A DNA stretch of 11,000 bases from the NCBI GenBank assembly GCA_913061245.1, contig CAJXTO010000042.1, positions 1-11,000 of the forward strand. The letters run 5' to 3'. Source of the stretch: an uncultured Oceanospirillales bacterium (lineage in GTDB: Bacteria; Pseudomonadota; Gammaproteobacteria; Pseudomonadales; Litorivicinaceae). Made by a program: the position numbers and the translations under genes. Under the pieces are notes generated by a model. The model had not been told where the DNA came from. It made no database searches and was given only the letters and a program-made list of their open reading frames with translations. Below, piece after piece: positions 1 to 6,813 of this stretch; the first letter of the stretch is position 1, and every line of letters starts with the position of its first letter.

Positions 1-82
1 CCTTTTCAAATGCATCGAGATTCATCATCGACTGCATTGATTTCAACATTTCTTCGTTTTGCTTCAGTAATTGATCAAACAT
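1..82 (-). CDS. Probable phasin (PHA granule-associated protein), N-terminal part only
   Basis: The ATG is at 82-80 on the minus strand and the reading frame stays open to the left edge of the window, giving 27 codons; the rest lies outside. A GAGG Shine-Dalgarno at 94-91 sits 8 nt upstream, which supports the start. The visible peptide begins MFDQLLKQNEEMLKSMQSMM and is amphipathic, Met/Gln-rich and helical, as phasin N-termini often are. Phasins coat polyhydroxyalkanoate granules in the cytoplasm. The assignment rests on this short piece, on the divergent acetoacetate-CoA ligase (PHB metabolism) and on two PhaR-like operator motifs just upstream. A different helical protein remains possible; the existence of a gene here is more certain than its name. 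Confidence 0.5.
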   Translation of the reverse strand, partial: MFDQLLKQNEEMLKSMQSMMNLDAFEK

Positions 83-101
83 GATTCCATCCTCTAAAAA
101 A

Positions 102-114
102 TTGTGCATTGCAA
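102..114 (-). promoter_or_regulatory. Putative PhaR operator, site 1 (near predicted phasin transcription start)
   Basis: The plus strand reads TTGTGCATTGCAA. It matches the reverse complement of the motif at 130-142 at 12 of 13 positions. It lies just downstream of the predicted +1 (about 115) of the candidate phasin promoter and upstream of the phasin Shine-Dalgarno. TGCA-rich sequences of this kind are known as targets of PhaR, the repressor of phasin genes that is released when PHA granules form. Assignment to PhaR is inference; no phaR gene is in the window. Confidence 0.55.
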
Positions 115-121
115 TAAACGG

Positions 122-150
122 AAAATACGTTGCAGTGCACAAAAAAACAA
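122..150 (-). promoter_or_regulatory. Candidate promoter for the phasin gene
   Basis: On the minus strand a TTGTTT at 150-145 (-35-like) and a TATTTT at 127-122 (-10-like) are separated by exactly 17 bp. This predicts a start near 115 and a leader of about 33 nt. The matches to the sigma-70 consensus are partial, but the fit with the two operator motifs and the well-placed ribosome binding site makes this the best candidate in the 164-bp divergent region. I saw no equally good promoter for the ligase gene on the plus strand. Confidence 0.35.
130..142 (-). promoter_or_regulatory. Putative PhaR operator, site 2 (inside candidate phasin promoter spacer)
   Basis: The plus strand reads TTGCAGTGCACAA, whose reverse complement TTGTGCACTGCAA differs from site 1 at one position. 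The centres of the two sites are 28 bp apart. Site 2 falls wholly inside the 17-bp spacer (128-144) of the candidate phasin promoter, where a bound repressor would block RNA polymerase. It may also affect the divergent ligase gene, whose start codon is about 100 bp away. Confidence 0.55.
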
Positions 151-246
151 GTCGAAGTTTTCAGTTAATAGTCGTAGACGAAACGCCAAAAGCAAAAACG
201 CTTCTGATAGGATTCTTCTGCGAATTTCATTTAGGACACAACTAAT

Positions 247-2205
247 ATGACAGCCTTGTGGACTCCCACTCCCGAACGTATTGCTAATGCTGGAATCACC
301 GACTTAATGGCACATTTCAACGCGAAACTCGGGCGATCGATTCATGACTATGATGGACTCCACAAATTCAGTATTCATGAGCCTGAGTCATTTTGGGATG
401 GTGTGTGGGAGCACACTCAACTGATTGGATCTCGAAACGGCCCAACTCTCAGCGATCGTAATTCAATGCCAGGAGCCAAGTTTTATCCTGAATCAACTTT
501 GAACTTCGCTGAAAATTGTCTTGCTCACGATGCCCCCGACTCCCATGTTGCCGTAATCTCATATACCGAAGCTGGCGAGCGAACCGAATTTTCTTGGGGT
601 GAGTTAAGACAACATGTCGCTAACTTTAGAAACACCCTGCAGTCACTTGGCATTCGAAAAGATGATGTTGTCGCTGGTTTTGTCAGTAACGGACCAGAAG
701 CCGTTGTGGCATCACTCGCGACATTGTCTTTAGGCGCGATCTGGACAAGTTGCTCACCTGATTTTGGAGTGCAAGGCGTACTGGATCGCTTTGGCCAAAC
801 AAAACCTAAAGCGTTAGTGGCCGCTCATACAACCTGCTACAACAAAAAAGCGATTGACCTGACTGAGCGAGTGAACGGACTTCTGATTGAGCTGCCATCC
901 GTTACATCAGCAATCATTTTTGAAGGCGCATGTCCGGATGCCCAGACGGGTCCAATCAAGCGACCTGGATGCAAAGTGGTTGCGTATGACGATGCGATCG
1001 CCGGCGGTCACACACTCGAATTTGAACAGACGCCGTTCAATCACCCAGGTTTCATCCTATACAGCTCAGGGACAACTGGCGTTCCAAAATGTATCGTACA
1101 CAGCCAAGGTGGTGCCCTGATCCAATTGGTCAAAGAGCACCAATATCACGTTGATATTAAACCCTTCGATCGCGTCTTCTATTACACAACCTGTGGTTGG
1201 ATGATGTGGAATTGGCTGCTCGCGTCATTAGCTTCAAAAGCAACGATCGTTACTTATGATGGCTCACCCTTTGTTCGGGGAGCTAAAACGCTCTGGGAGC
1301 TCTGTGAGCACGATGACTGGCATGTCTTTGGAACGAGCGCCAAATTCATCGCGGCGATCGATAAGCATGGCTATAAGCCTTCTGAGGAACACGCACTCAC
1401 CTCGCTCAAAGCCATTCTTTCCACCGGATCACCGCTGGCCCATGAATCATTTGAGTACGTCTATCGAGACATCAAGCAAGACCTGTTGCTCGGTTCGATT
1501 TCAGGAGGCACAGATATCGTCTCTTGCTTCTGTTTGTCCTGCCCTATCCGGCCTGTTTATCGTGGTGAACTCCAGTGCGCTGGGCTCGGACTTGCAGTCG
1601 ATGTGGTCAATGAATCTGGCCAATCGGTCACAGCAGAAAAAGGTGAGCTTGTGTGTCGCCAGCCATTCCCGGTCATGCCTGTCGAGTTTTTCGGCGACAC
1701 CGATGGCAGTAAATATCGAGCGGCGTATTTCGAGCGGTTTGAGGGCATGTGGGCACATGGCGACTTCGCGGAACACACCGAGCGAGACGGCTTTATTATT
1801 TATGGTCGTGCAGATGCCACACTCAACCCAGGCGGTGTCCGTATCGGAACAGCCGAAATTTATCGCCAAGTCGAAGCAATTCCAGATGTTCTTGAATCTC
1901 TCGCGATTGGTCAATCCGTTAACGATGATGTCCGCGTTGTGTTGTTTGTTGTTCTTCGCGAAGGTCTGACTCTTGATGATGAATTACGGAAACAGATCAA
2001 ATCACAAATCAGGGATAACACGACACCTCGTCATGTCCCCGAGGTGATCGCTCAGGTTCCTGACCTTCCGCGCACTGTAAGTGGTAAGATTGTTGAATTG
2101 GCCGTGCGCAATGTCGTGCATGGAGAAATTGTCAAAAACATTGAGGCGTTAGCGAATCCAGATGCGTTGGACTATTTCAAAGATCACCCAGACGTTCGCC
2201 TGTAG
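247..2205 (+). CDS. aacS: Acetoacetate-CoA ligase (acetoacetyl-CoA synthetase)
   Basis: This 652-residue cytoplasmic enzyme of the ANL adenylate-forming superfamily activates acetoacetate with ATP and CoA, giving acetoacetyl-CoA, AMP and PPi. The length is typical of the family. The N-terminal part (about residues 35-55) resembles the ACAS_N cap. The P-loop YSSGTTGVPK spans 272-281, GGTDIVSCF spans 420-428, and the YGRADATLNPGGVRIG hinge and core motif begins at 519. The C-terminal motif RTVSGK at 609-614 supplies the catalytic lysine K614. The ATG at 247 is preceded by AGGA at 233-236 with a 10-nt gap. Acetoacetate arises from 3-hydroxybutyrate during PHB mobilisation, so the divergent phasin-like gene supports a role in the PHB cycle; use of external acetoacetate or leucine carbon is also possible. 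The end of the gene overlaps the start of the VWA gene by 44 nt. Confidence 0.93.
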   Translation: MTALWTPTPERIANAGITDLMAHFNAKLGRSIHDYDGLHKFSIHEPESFWDGVWEHTQLIGSRNGPTLSDRNSMPGAKFYPESTLNFAENCLAHDAPDSHVAVISYTEAGERTEFSWGELRQHVANFRNTLQSLGIRKDDVVAGFVSNGPEAVVASLATLSLGAIWTSCSPDFGVQGVLDRFGQTKPKALVAAHTTCYNKKAIDLTERVNGLLIELPSVTSAIIFEGACPDAQTGPIKRPGCKVVAYDDAIAGGHTLEFEQTPFNHPGFILYSSGTTGVPKCIVHSQGGALIQLVKEHQYHVDIKPFDRVFYYTTCGWMMWNWLLASLASKATIVTYDGSPFVRGAKTLWELCEHDDWHVFGTSAKFIAAIDKHGYKPSEEHALTSLKAILSTGSPLAHESFEYVYRDIKQDLLLGSISGGTDIVSCFCLSCPIRPVYRGELQCAGLGLAVDVVNESGQSVTAEKGELVCRQPFPVMPVEFFGDTDGSKYRAAYFERFEGMWAHGDFAEHTERDGFIIYGRADATLNPGGVRIGTAEIYRQVEAIPDVLESLAIGQSVNDDVRVVLFVVLREGLTLDDELRKQIKSQIRDNTTPRHVPEVIAQVPDLPRTVSGKIVELAVRNVVHGEIVKNIEALANPDALDYFKDHPDVRL

Positions 2206-3622
2206 CCTAATTACAGGGTGTATCGCTGCGACTCTTTCTGCAATAACAGTCGCTAGCCCTGCTGATGTACGAGTCTTAGTTGACGTTTCGGGGTCCATGA
2301 AAAAAGCGGACCCAAAAGCGGTCCGTGGCCCCGCGACTGCCCTGCTTGCAGCACTATTACCTGATCAGTCACAGGGTGGAATCTGGCTCTTTGGATCTGA
2401 CGTACGGGAGCTTGTCCCATACGGCCCTGTCGACGCGCGATGGGATGCGCTTGGTCAACCCATCGAAGCATCTATCGGCTCAACAGATCGCTTCACACAC
2501 ATGGAAAGCGCTCTCCGCACCGGCATCACTGCAGGCGGCGAACAAACGACAGGCGCTTGTCATGTCATCCTCATTACCGATGGAATTGTTGACGTTCAGG
2601 GTGGCAAAGACGCTTCAAGCGCTTCACGAGATCGAATTTTAAAATCAGTACTTCCTGATGCGACTGACAAAGACTGTCGGATTCATACCATTGCACTGTC
2701 TGACAAAGCCGATCTGCCTCTGCTTCGACAAATGGCCATTCAGACGAACGGTCTGTTTACCCTACTTGACCAGCCAGGCGATCTTATCCCTGTCATGCTC
2801 GATGCGCTTGAATTAGCCCTGCGTTCGCAACAGTTGCCGATTCGCAACCAAGAAATTCAAATTGACGATGATATCCGCCAAGTTCGTCTGATTCGGCTTG
2901 GGAGTGACAGACCAATTGCGCTCAGATCATCGCAGACAGTGATTGATGCAAAAGACCAAAGTAATGACGTGAGTTATTACAGCGGAACAGGTTATCAAAC
3001 TCTGATCTGGTCAAATCCAGTACCCGGGCGCTATGCGCTTACTGAGCAATTTGGCCCAACCGACCGAATCCTGATCGATTCAGATGTAAGGTTAGAGCTT
3101 GCTGACCTGCCGCCAACAATCAGCGCTGACCAGACACTTGGCTTAAGTGCATCAGTATCGAAACAAGGCACGCCCATCAATGCGCCCAATCGAGAATACT
3201 TTGTGGCATTTGGAGCCAATATGGATCCTCTACGATCTCAAGGTGACAGTCTCTCGATGCAGATCGATAGCCCTCAAATAGGGCGTTCCATCTTGACCAT
3301 TCAGAGTTTTGATTCTGCTCATGAACGACAGGTACAAAGAGCCTTTGAAGTGTTAGAGGCGCGCCCTGCGATGGAGATTGGAAGCGGAGCGTCACAAGGT
3401 GTCGGTCAAGTCGCATCTAACATTGCAGCACAGCAAGCTGATTCAGCGGCAAAGACCGGTGAATCTGACAAATTATTACCTGAGACAGTAACCAATCAAC
3501 TCCCAGAGGAAATGCGTGATTGGCCTCTTTGGCAATTGATCGTCAGCGCTCTTGGCGCTATTGCTGTGGTCGCCTTGGTGATTGGCTTGGTCTTACGCCC
3601 CAAACATCACTCGTCGGAATAA
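2162..3622 (+). CDS. VWA-domain protein, periplasmic with C-terminal membrane anchor
   Basis: A 486-residue protein with an N-terminal export signal: basic start MRWTISK, a hydrophobic stretch over about residues 8-31, and likely cleavage near 31-34. The von Willebrand A domain covers about residues 36-215 and keeps an intact MIDAS metal site: D41-x-S43-x-S45 (DVSGSM), T112 and D140 in ITDG. Residues 230-400 look beta-rich and match no domain I recognise. A Gln/Ala/Ser-rich linker (about 405-450) precedes one transmembrane helix (about 457-478) and a short basic tail. The expected topology is a periplasmic metal-dependent adhesion or scaffold domain tethered to the inner membrane. The start lies inside the ligase gene, but no in-frame alternative start exists before the VWA domain without losing the signal peptide. 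It resembles uncharacterised VWA proteins of gammaproteobacteria, possibly the TIGR03503 group. Ligand and function are unknown. Confidence 0.85.
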   Translation: MRWTISKITQTFACSLITGCIAATLSAITVASPADVRVLVDVSGSMKKADPKAVRGPATALLAALLPDQSQGGIWLFGSDVRELVPYGPVDARWDALGQPIEASIGSTDRFTHMESALRTGITAGGEQTTGACHVILITDGIVDVQGGKDASSASRDRILKSVLPDATDKDCRIHTIALSDKADLPLLRQMAIQTNGLFTLLDQPGDLIPVMLDALELALRSQQLPIRNQEIQIDDDIRQVRLIRLGSDRPIALRSSQTVIDAKDQSNDVSYYSGTGYQTLIWSNPVPGRYALTEQFGPTDRILIDSDVRLELADLPPTISADQTLGLSASVSKQGTPINAPNREYFVAFGANMDPLRSQGDSLSMQIDSPQIGRSILTIQSFDSAHERQVQRAFEVLEARPAMEIGSGASQGVGQVASNIAAQQADSAAKTGESDKLLPETVTNQLPEEMRDWPLWQLIVSALGAIAVVALVIGLVLRPKHHSSE

Positions 3623-3625
3623 TAC

Positions 3626-3820
3626 ATGTTTGACTTAATCTTTGGCCTCGGAAACATTATCTGCGTGCTTGCAGTGTGTGGGCTACCAATTGGGCTCATC
3701 AACCCCGTTTTCTTGAAGCAAAAAACACGAACAGACGTTTTCAAACTTCTTGGCTCACTGTTCCTTGCAGGGTTCGTAATGGTGGCTGTTGGACAGTACT
3801 ACGGAACCCCGCAACTCTAG
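3626..3820 (+). CDS. Small two-helix membrane protein, function unknown
   Basis: A 64-residue hydrophobic protein that begins 3 nt after the VWA stop codon, so the two are probably translationally coupled. The first membrane helix covers about residues 4-28 and includes C13 and C18. A short polar, basic loop (KQKTRTD) follows at about 31-37, and the second helix covers about 39-57. The tail is short (GQYYGTPQL). A hairpin topology in the inner membrane is expected, perhaps beside the membrane anchor of the VWA protein. I recognise no family. Close spacing, an unbroken frame and clear helix-loop-helix composition argue that it is a real gene, though the ribosome binding site is weak. Confidence 0.7.
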   Translation: MFDLIFGLGNIICVLAVCGLPIGLINPVFLKQKTRTDVFKLLGSLFLAGFVMVAVGQYYGTPQL

Positions 3821-3839
3821 TTGCCTTTAGAGTGTCCCT

Positions 3840-4766
3840 ATGTTGATTAATTTCATTGGCGATATTCATGGATATGCATCTGAACTCAGAGCATTACTTG
3901 CGAAGCTTGGTTACACGCATTCCCAGTCTAAGGGCTGGAGCCAAGGCGAAGGGCAACTGGTTTTTCTAGGAGATCTCATTGATCGCGGTCCAGAACAAAA
4001 AGAGACCGTCGAAATCGTCCGCGAGCTTTGCCAACTTGGACACGCGATCTGCCTGACCGGTAACCATGAATTCAATGCGGTTGGCTTTGTCACAGAGCGC
4101 ATTGACGAGCCTGGTAAGTATGTCCGTAGTCACACGGATAATCATATTCGCCAACATCAAGATTTTCTTGATGCCTACGCCAACGACCCCCACGGCTATC
4201 GCGAAACGCTCGATTGGTTTACAACCCTGCCTTTGTGGTTCGATAACGGCCATGCCCGCGCGGTCCATGCATGCTGGAATCCTGAGGCGCAGACGGACCT
4301 TGCTTCCCTCCTTACAGATTCACACAGCCCAATTGGCCGATCATTCTACGAACAGACAGGGATTACAGCCTCAAGGCCCTGGGAAGCACGTGAGACGCTG
4401 CTAAACGGCTTGGAGGCCAGATTACCTGATGATGTGTCCTTTGAAGACTACTACGGCATCAAACGGCGCCGTATCCGAGTGAATTGGTGGGCGCCTGAAC
4501 AAGCAACATTTCGCGACGCTGCGGTAATTGATGACAGTCAACGACACATCATTCCAGATCTCCCAATGCCGAATGGATCGCCGGCTTATAAGGGGGCTCT
4601 ATGCTTTTTTGGACATTATTGGATGCGCGGAACGCCTCGGATCCAACATCCACAAGCAATCTGCCTTGATTACAGTGTTGCATTAGATGATGGAGCGCTA
4701 TGTGCCTATCAATTCCGAGGCGAGCAGGAAGCCCGCCCCGAGCACCTGGTTTGGGTCAATCGTTGA
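3840..4766 (+). CDS. Calcineurin-like metallophosphoesterase (PrpE / PP2A-like phosphatase group)
   Basis: A 308-residue cytoplasmic phosphoesterase with the standard dinuclear metal motifs in order: GDIHG (D8, H10), GDLIDRG (D45, D48, R49), GNHE (N75, H76), a later histidine in AVHACW (H143), and FFGH (H259) near the C-terminus. The motifs place it with the bacterial PPP-type phosphatases and symmetrical or asymmetrical diadenosine tetraphosphatases (ApaH/PrpE-like). The substrate could be a phosphoprotein or a dinucleoside polyphosphate and cannot be told from sequence alone. It is longer than a typical PrpE, with extra sequence between H143 and H259. There is no signal peptide. The ATG is 19 nt after the small membrane protein, with only a weak TAGAG as ribosome binding site. 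Membership of the same transcript as the VWA gene is likely but unproven. Confidence 0.85.
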   Translation: MLINFIGDIHGYASELRALLAKLGYTHSQSKGWSQGEGQLVFLGDLIDRGPEQKETVEIVRELCQLGHAICLTGNHEFNAVGFVTERIDEPGKYVRSHTDNHIRQHQDFLDAYANDPHGYRETLDWFTTLPLWFDNGHARAVHACWNPEAQTDLASLLTDSHSPIGRSFYEQTGITASRPWEARETLLNGLEARLPDDVSFEDYYGIKRRRIRVNWWAPEQATFRDAAVIDDSQRHIIPDLPMPNGSPAYKGALCFFGHYWMRGTPRIQHPQAICLDYSVALDDGALCAYQFRGEQEARPEHLVWVNR

Positions 4767-4844
4767 TGACAATTTAGTGACAATTTGATGAAAAAAGATC
4801 ACCAATAATTTGGTCATATTTGATCTTTACACTCGAAAAAAACC

Positions 4845-4849
4845 GGGAG
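4845..4849 (+). promoter_or_regulatory. Ribosome binding site that decides the MBL hydrolase start
   Basis: GGGAG lies 9 nt before the in-frame GTG at 4859 and downstream of the alternative TTG at 4820. It therefore favours the shorter protein. Nothing similar precedes the TTG. Confidence 0.6.
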
Positions 4850-4858
4850 ACTTTACGA

Positions 4859-5920
4859 GTGTCAGATCCAGTTGTTATTCATCCAGAACTCGCATCAGAA
4901 ACTAACTCAAACCAAACCAAACCCGCTCTAACCAAACGCCGGCGTTTTCATAACCCTCCCGGTAGCCCGCAAGCGACCGGAAATCTCAAAGACTTTTGGG
5001 GTTATGTCTTCAGACAAGCATTTCGACCCCTACCGAAAGACTGGCCACAGCAACATATGGTTCCAGCCGAGATCGCAAAAACTCAGCTGGAAAACGGCGG
5101 AGACCATTCGATTACATGGCTTGGTCATGCGGCCTTTGTTTTACAACTCGGCGGCCGACGAATTGTTTTGGATCCCTTTTTGGCAAACCGAGCGAGCCCT
5201 TTTAGTTTCGCTGGGCCTCGCCGATTCATTCCCGCTCCACTCGGAATCACAGATCTAGGACACATTGATACGTTAGTGATCTCACATAATCACTATGATC
5301 ACTTGTGCTGGCATACGCTAAAGCACCTTCCTAACCGAAAAACAGTTGAGGTCATCTGCCCTACAGGCTTAATTCCATGGTTTAAGAAACGTGGATTTAA
5401 TAATGTCACGGAACTTGGCTGGCATCACTCAACGCATGCAGGTGATGTCAAAGTCACGGCGCTTCCGGCTATTCATCATTCTCGGCGCGGACTATTTGAT
5501 GCCAATACATCGCTGTGGGCGGCTTTTCTTTTCGAATACCAGGGATTTAAAGTCTATTTTGGTGGTGATTCGGCGATGGGCCCCGTTTTTCGGCAGACCG
5601 GTCAAAAATACGGTCCAATTGACCTCGCATTAATTGGTATCGGGGCATACTCCCCACGCAAATTACTGCGCTCGGTGCATGCCTCTCCTGAAGAAGCGGT
5701 GGAAATGGGCAAAGCCATTGGAGCCAAAGCACTACTCGGAATGCACTGGGGTACGATTGAGCTTTCGGAAGAAGAGGCGTTTGAACCAGCACGCCGATTT
5801 ACTGAAGCAGCGCTGAGAGCCGGATATGGAGAACGGGATGTACTGTTACCATCTATCGGAGAGACAGTTGCTCTTCAGATGGTTGAGGCAGAATGTGAAC
5901 TAGAGGCAACGGGCACCTAA
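4859..5920 (+). CDS. MBL-fold metal-dependent hydrolase (UlaG / NAPE-PLD-like)
   Basis: I place the start at the GTG at 4859 because GGGAG at 4845-4849 lies 9 nt upstream; this gives 353 residues. A longer in-frame TTG start at 4820 (366 residues) has no good ribosome binding site. The metallo-beta-lactamase fold shows the HxHxDH zinc motif as H143-N-H145-Y-D147-H148, then H207, D237 in FGGD and H296 in GMHW. The region before it (FHNPPG, then ITWLGHAAF and LDPF) is typical of the NAPE-PLD-like and UlaG-like subgroup. Relatives cleave phosphodiester, lactone or phospholipid substrates, and the substrate here is unknown. No signal peptide is seen, and the first 30 or so residues are polar and basic. 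It follows the phosphatase gene after a 92-nt gap and converges on the cold-shock gene. Confidence 0.87.
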   Translation: MSDPVVIHPELASETNSNQTKPALTKRRRFHNPPGSPQATGNLKDFWGYVFRQAFRPLPKDWPQQHMVPAEIAKTQLENGGDHSITWLGHAAFVLQLGGRRIVLDPFLANRASPFSFAGPRRFIPAPLGITDLGHIDTLVISHNHYDHLCWHTLKHLPNRKTVEVICPTGLIPWFKKRGFNNVTELGWHHSTHAGDVKVTALPAIHHSRRGLFDANTSLWAAFLFEYQGFKVYFGGDSAMGPVFRQTGQKYGPIDLALIGIGAYSPRKLLRSVHASPEEAVEMGKAIGAKALLGMHWGTIELSEEEAFEPARRFTEAALRAGYGERDVLLPSIGETVALQMVEAECELEATGT

Positions 5921-5927
5921 GTGCCCG
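5910..5927. terminator. Hairpin between convergent genes, possible bidirectional terminator
   Basis: CGGGCAC (5910-5916) and GTGCCCG (5921-5927) form a perfect 7-bp GC-rich stem around a 4-nt loop that contains most of the MBL gene's TAA stop. It sits between two genes that point at each other, a usual place for a shared terminator. Neither strand has a clear U-run after the stem, so intrinsic termination is doubtful; mRNA 3'-end protection is an alternative. Confidence 0.4.
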
Positions 5928-5946
5928 AAACCCAATAGGCTATCGA

Positions 5947-6156
5947 TTAGTCGATCAACTTCAGTGTTTTGACTGACACTTTGCCATTACGGCCTTCTGC
6001 CAAATCAAATTCAACACGCTGGTTGTCTTCCAAACGCTCGATTCCATTTTCTTTTACAGCTGTAACGTGTACGAATGCATCGTCACCACCTGCATCAGGA
6101 ACAATGAAGCCGAAACCTTTGGTTTCGTTAAACCATTTTACTTTACCAGTTTGCAT
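5947..6156 (-). CDS. CspA-family cold-shock protein
   Basis: A 69-residue single cold-shock domain, the normal length for the CspA family. It is a five-stranded OB-fold that binds single-stranded RNA and DNA and acts as an RNA chaperone in the cytoplasm. RNP1 is KGFGFI at residues 13-18 and RNP2 is AFVHV at 27-31; the N-terminal KVKWFN is also standard. The ATG at 6156 has a strong AAGGA at 6167-6163 with a 6-nt gap. A 175-bp stretch separates it from the upstream methyltransferase gene, which suggests its own promoter and an untranslated leader, common for csp genes. Whether it is cold-inducible or constitutive cannot be read from the protein. Confidence 0.96.
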   Translation of the reverse strand: MQTGKVKWFNETKGFGFIVPDAGGDDAFVHVTAVKENGIERLEDNQRVEFDLAEGRNGKVSVKTLKLID

Positions 6157-6331
6157 GCGTTTTCCTTCGCAACTGCGCAGATGCTCGAATCTCCGCGCGT
6201 TTCACTTAAAATGCCAGTCAGTGTTGCGGTAAGGCGGACACATGCTAAGCACTCGAGCCCGTACAGCGTCGCACGTTCTCAGGCAATGTCAATGACGAAT
6301 CGATGACAATCTGATGATAATGCAGTGTCGA
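6157..6331 (-). other. Intergenic leader region of the cold-shock gene
   Basis: These 175 bases contain no convincing ORF. On the minus strand a TTGACA at 6292-6287 is a full -35 match, but no good -10 lies 16-18 bp downstream. An 8-bp palindrome CTGCGCAG (6173-6180) lies just upstream of the ribosome binding site. The region probably holds the csp promoter and a structured 5' leader; neither is resolved by eye. Confidence 0.4.
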
Positions 6332-6799
6332 CTACAGCCAACGACGAACAGATGACGCATATTGCGCGTATGGATCACCAAACTTTTCAGACAATATGCG
6401 TTCTTCTGGAAGGATCTGGAAGCGCATCAAATACCAGACCACAACTACAAAAATGAATGGACTCAACCATGTTGGCTGATAGAGATAGTAGGCCAAGAGA
6501 ACAAGCAATAACCCAAGATACATGGGATTTCTCGACAGTTGGAAGACACCGTGAGTCACAAGTGCAGAAGTCTCATCAGGATTCCACGGATGCACTGTGG
6601 TCTTGCACTGAATACATCCAAGAAGTCCACCCACACCGAAAATAGCTGATACAGCGACCAAAGATCCAATCAATAGCCAAGGCGCTGAAAACAATTCGCC
6701 AAGCCAATGTGCAGTCAACCAGTTGAGAAACCCACCAACACAGATCACTACAGGTGGTGGTATTTTGAGTTCAAGGCGGGTTAACAGAGTTTGAGACAT
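6332..6799 (-). CDS. Isoprenylcysteine carboxyl methyltransferase-like integral membrane protein
   Basis: A 155-residue inner-membrane protein of the ICMT/PEMT-like methyltransferase family. Hydrophobic helices cover about residues 14-30, 40-62, 95-107 and 112-127. The family core is present in order: a G/V-rich stretch, a TTVHPWNP-like segment at 67-74, LSRNPMYLG at 88-96, then PEER at 131-134 and the FGDPYAQY segment at 140-147. In relatives the C-terminal half binds S-adenosylmethionine; bacterial substrates are mostly unknown. I choose the ATG at 6799, giving MSQTLL. A longer in-frame ATG at 6862 lies inside the tRNA-Pro gene and would translate the tRNA, so it is rejected. The start is only 14 nt past the tRNA 3' end. 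Confidence 0.85.
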   Translation of the reverse strand: MSQTLLTRLELKIPPPVVICVGGFLNWLTAHWLGELFSAPWLLIGSLVAVSAIFGVGGLLGCIQCKTTVHPWNPDETSALVTHGVFQLSRNPMYLGLLLVLLAYYLYQPTWLSPFIFVVVVWYLMRFQILPEERILSEKFGDPYAQYASSVRRWL

Positions 6800-6813
6800 T
6801 TTCGGTTCCGACT

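Noticed and set aside
1501..1914. 137-codon minus-strand open frame inside the ligase gene
   Set aside because: It lies wholly opposite a well-supported enzyme gene, has no recognisable domain and no ribosome binding site; it is a shadow frame.
5942..5956. Short inverted repeat ATCGA/TCGAT around the cold-shock stop codon as a terminator
   Set aside because: The stem is only about 5 bp and AT-rich with no U-run; the GC-rich hairpin at 5910-5927 is the better candidate.
6287..6292. TTGACA as a complete cold-shock promoter
   Set aside because: No acceptable -10 element lies at 16-18 bp, so the hexamer alone was not called as a promoter.
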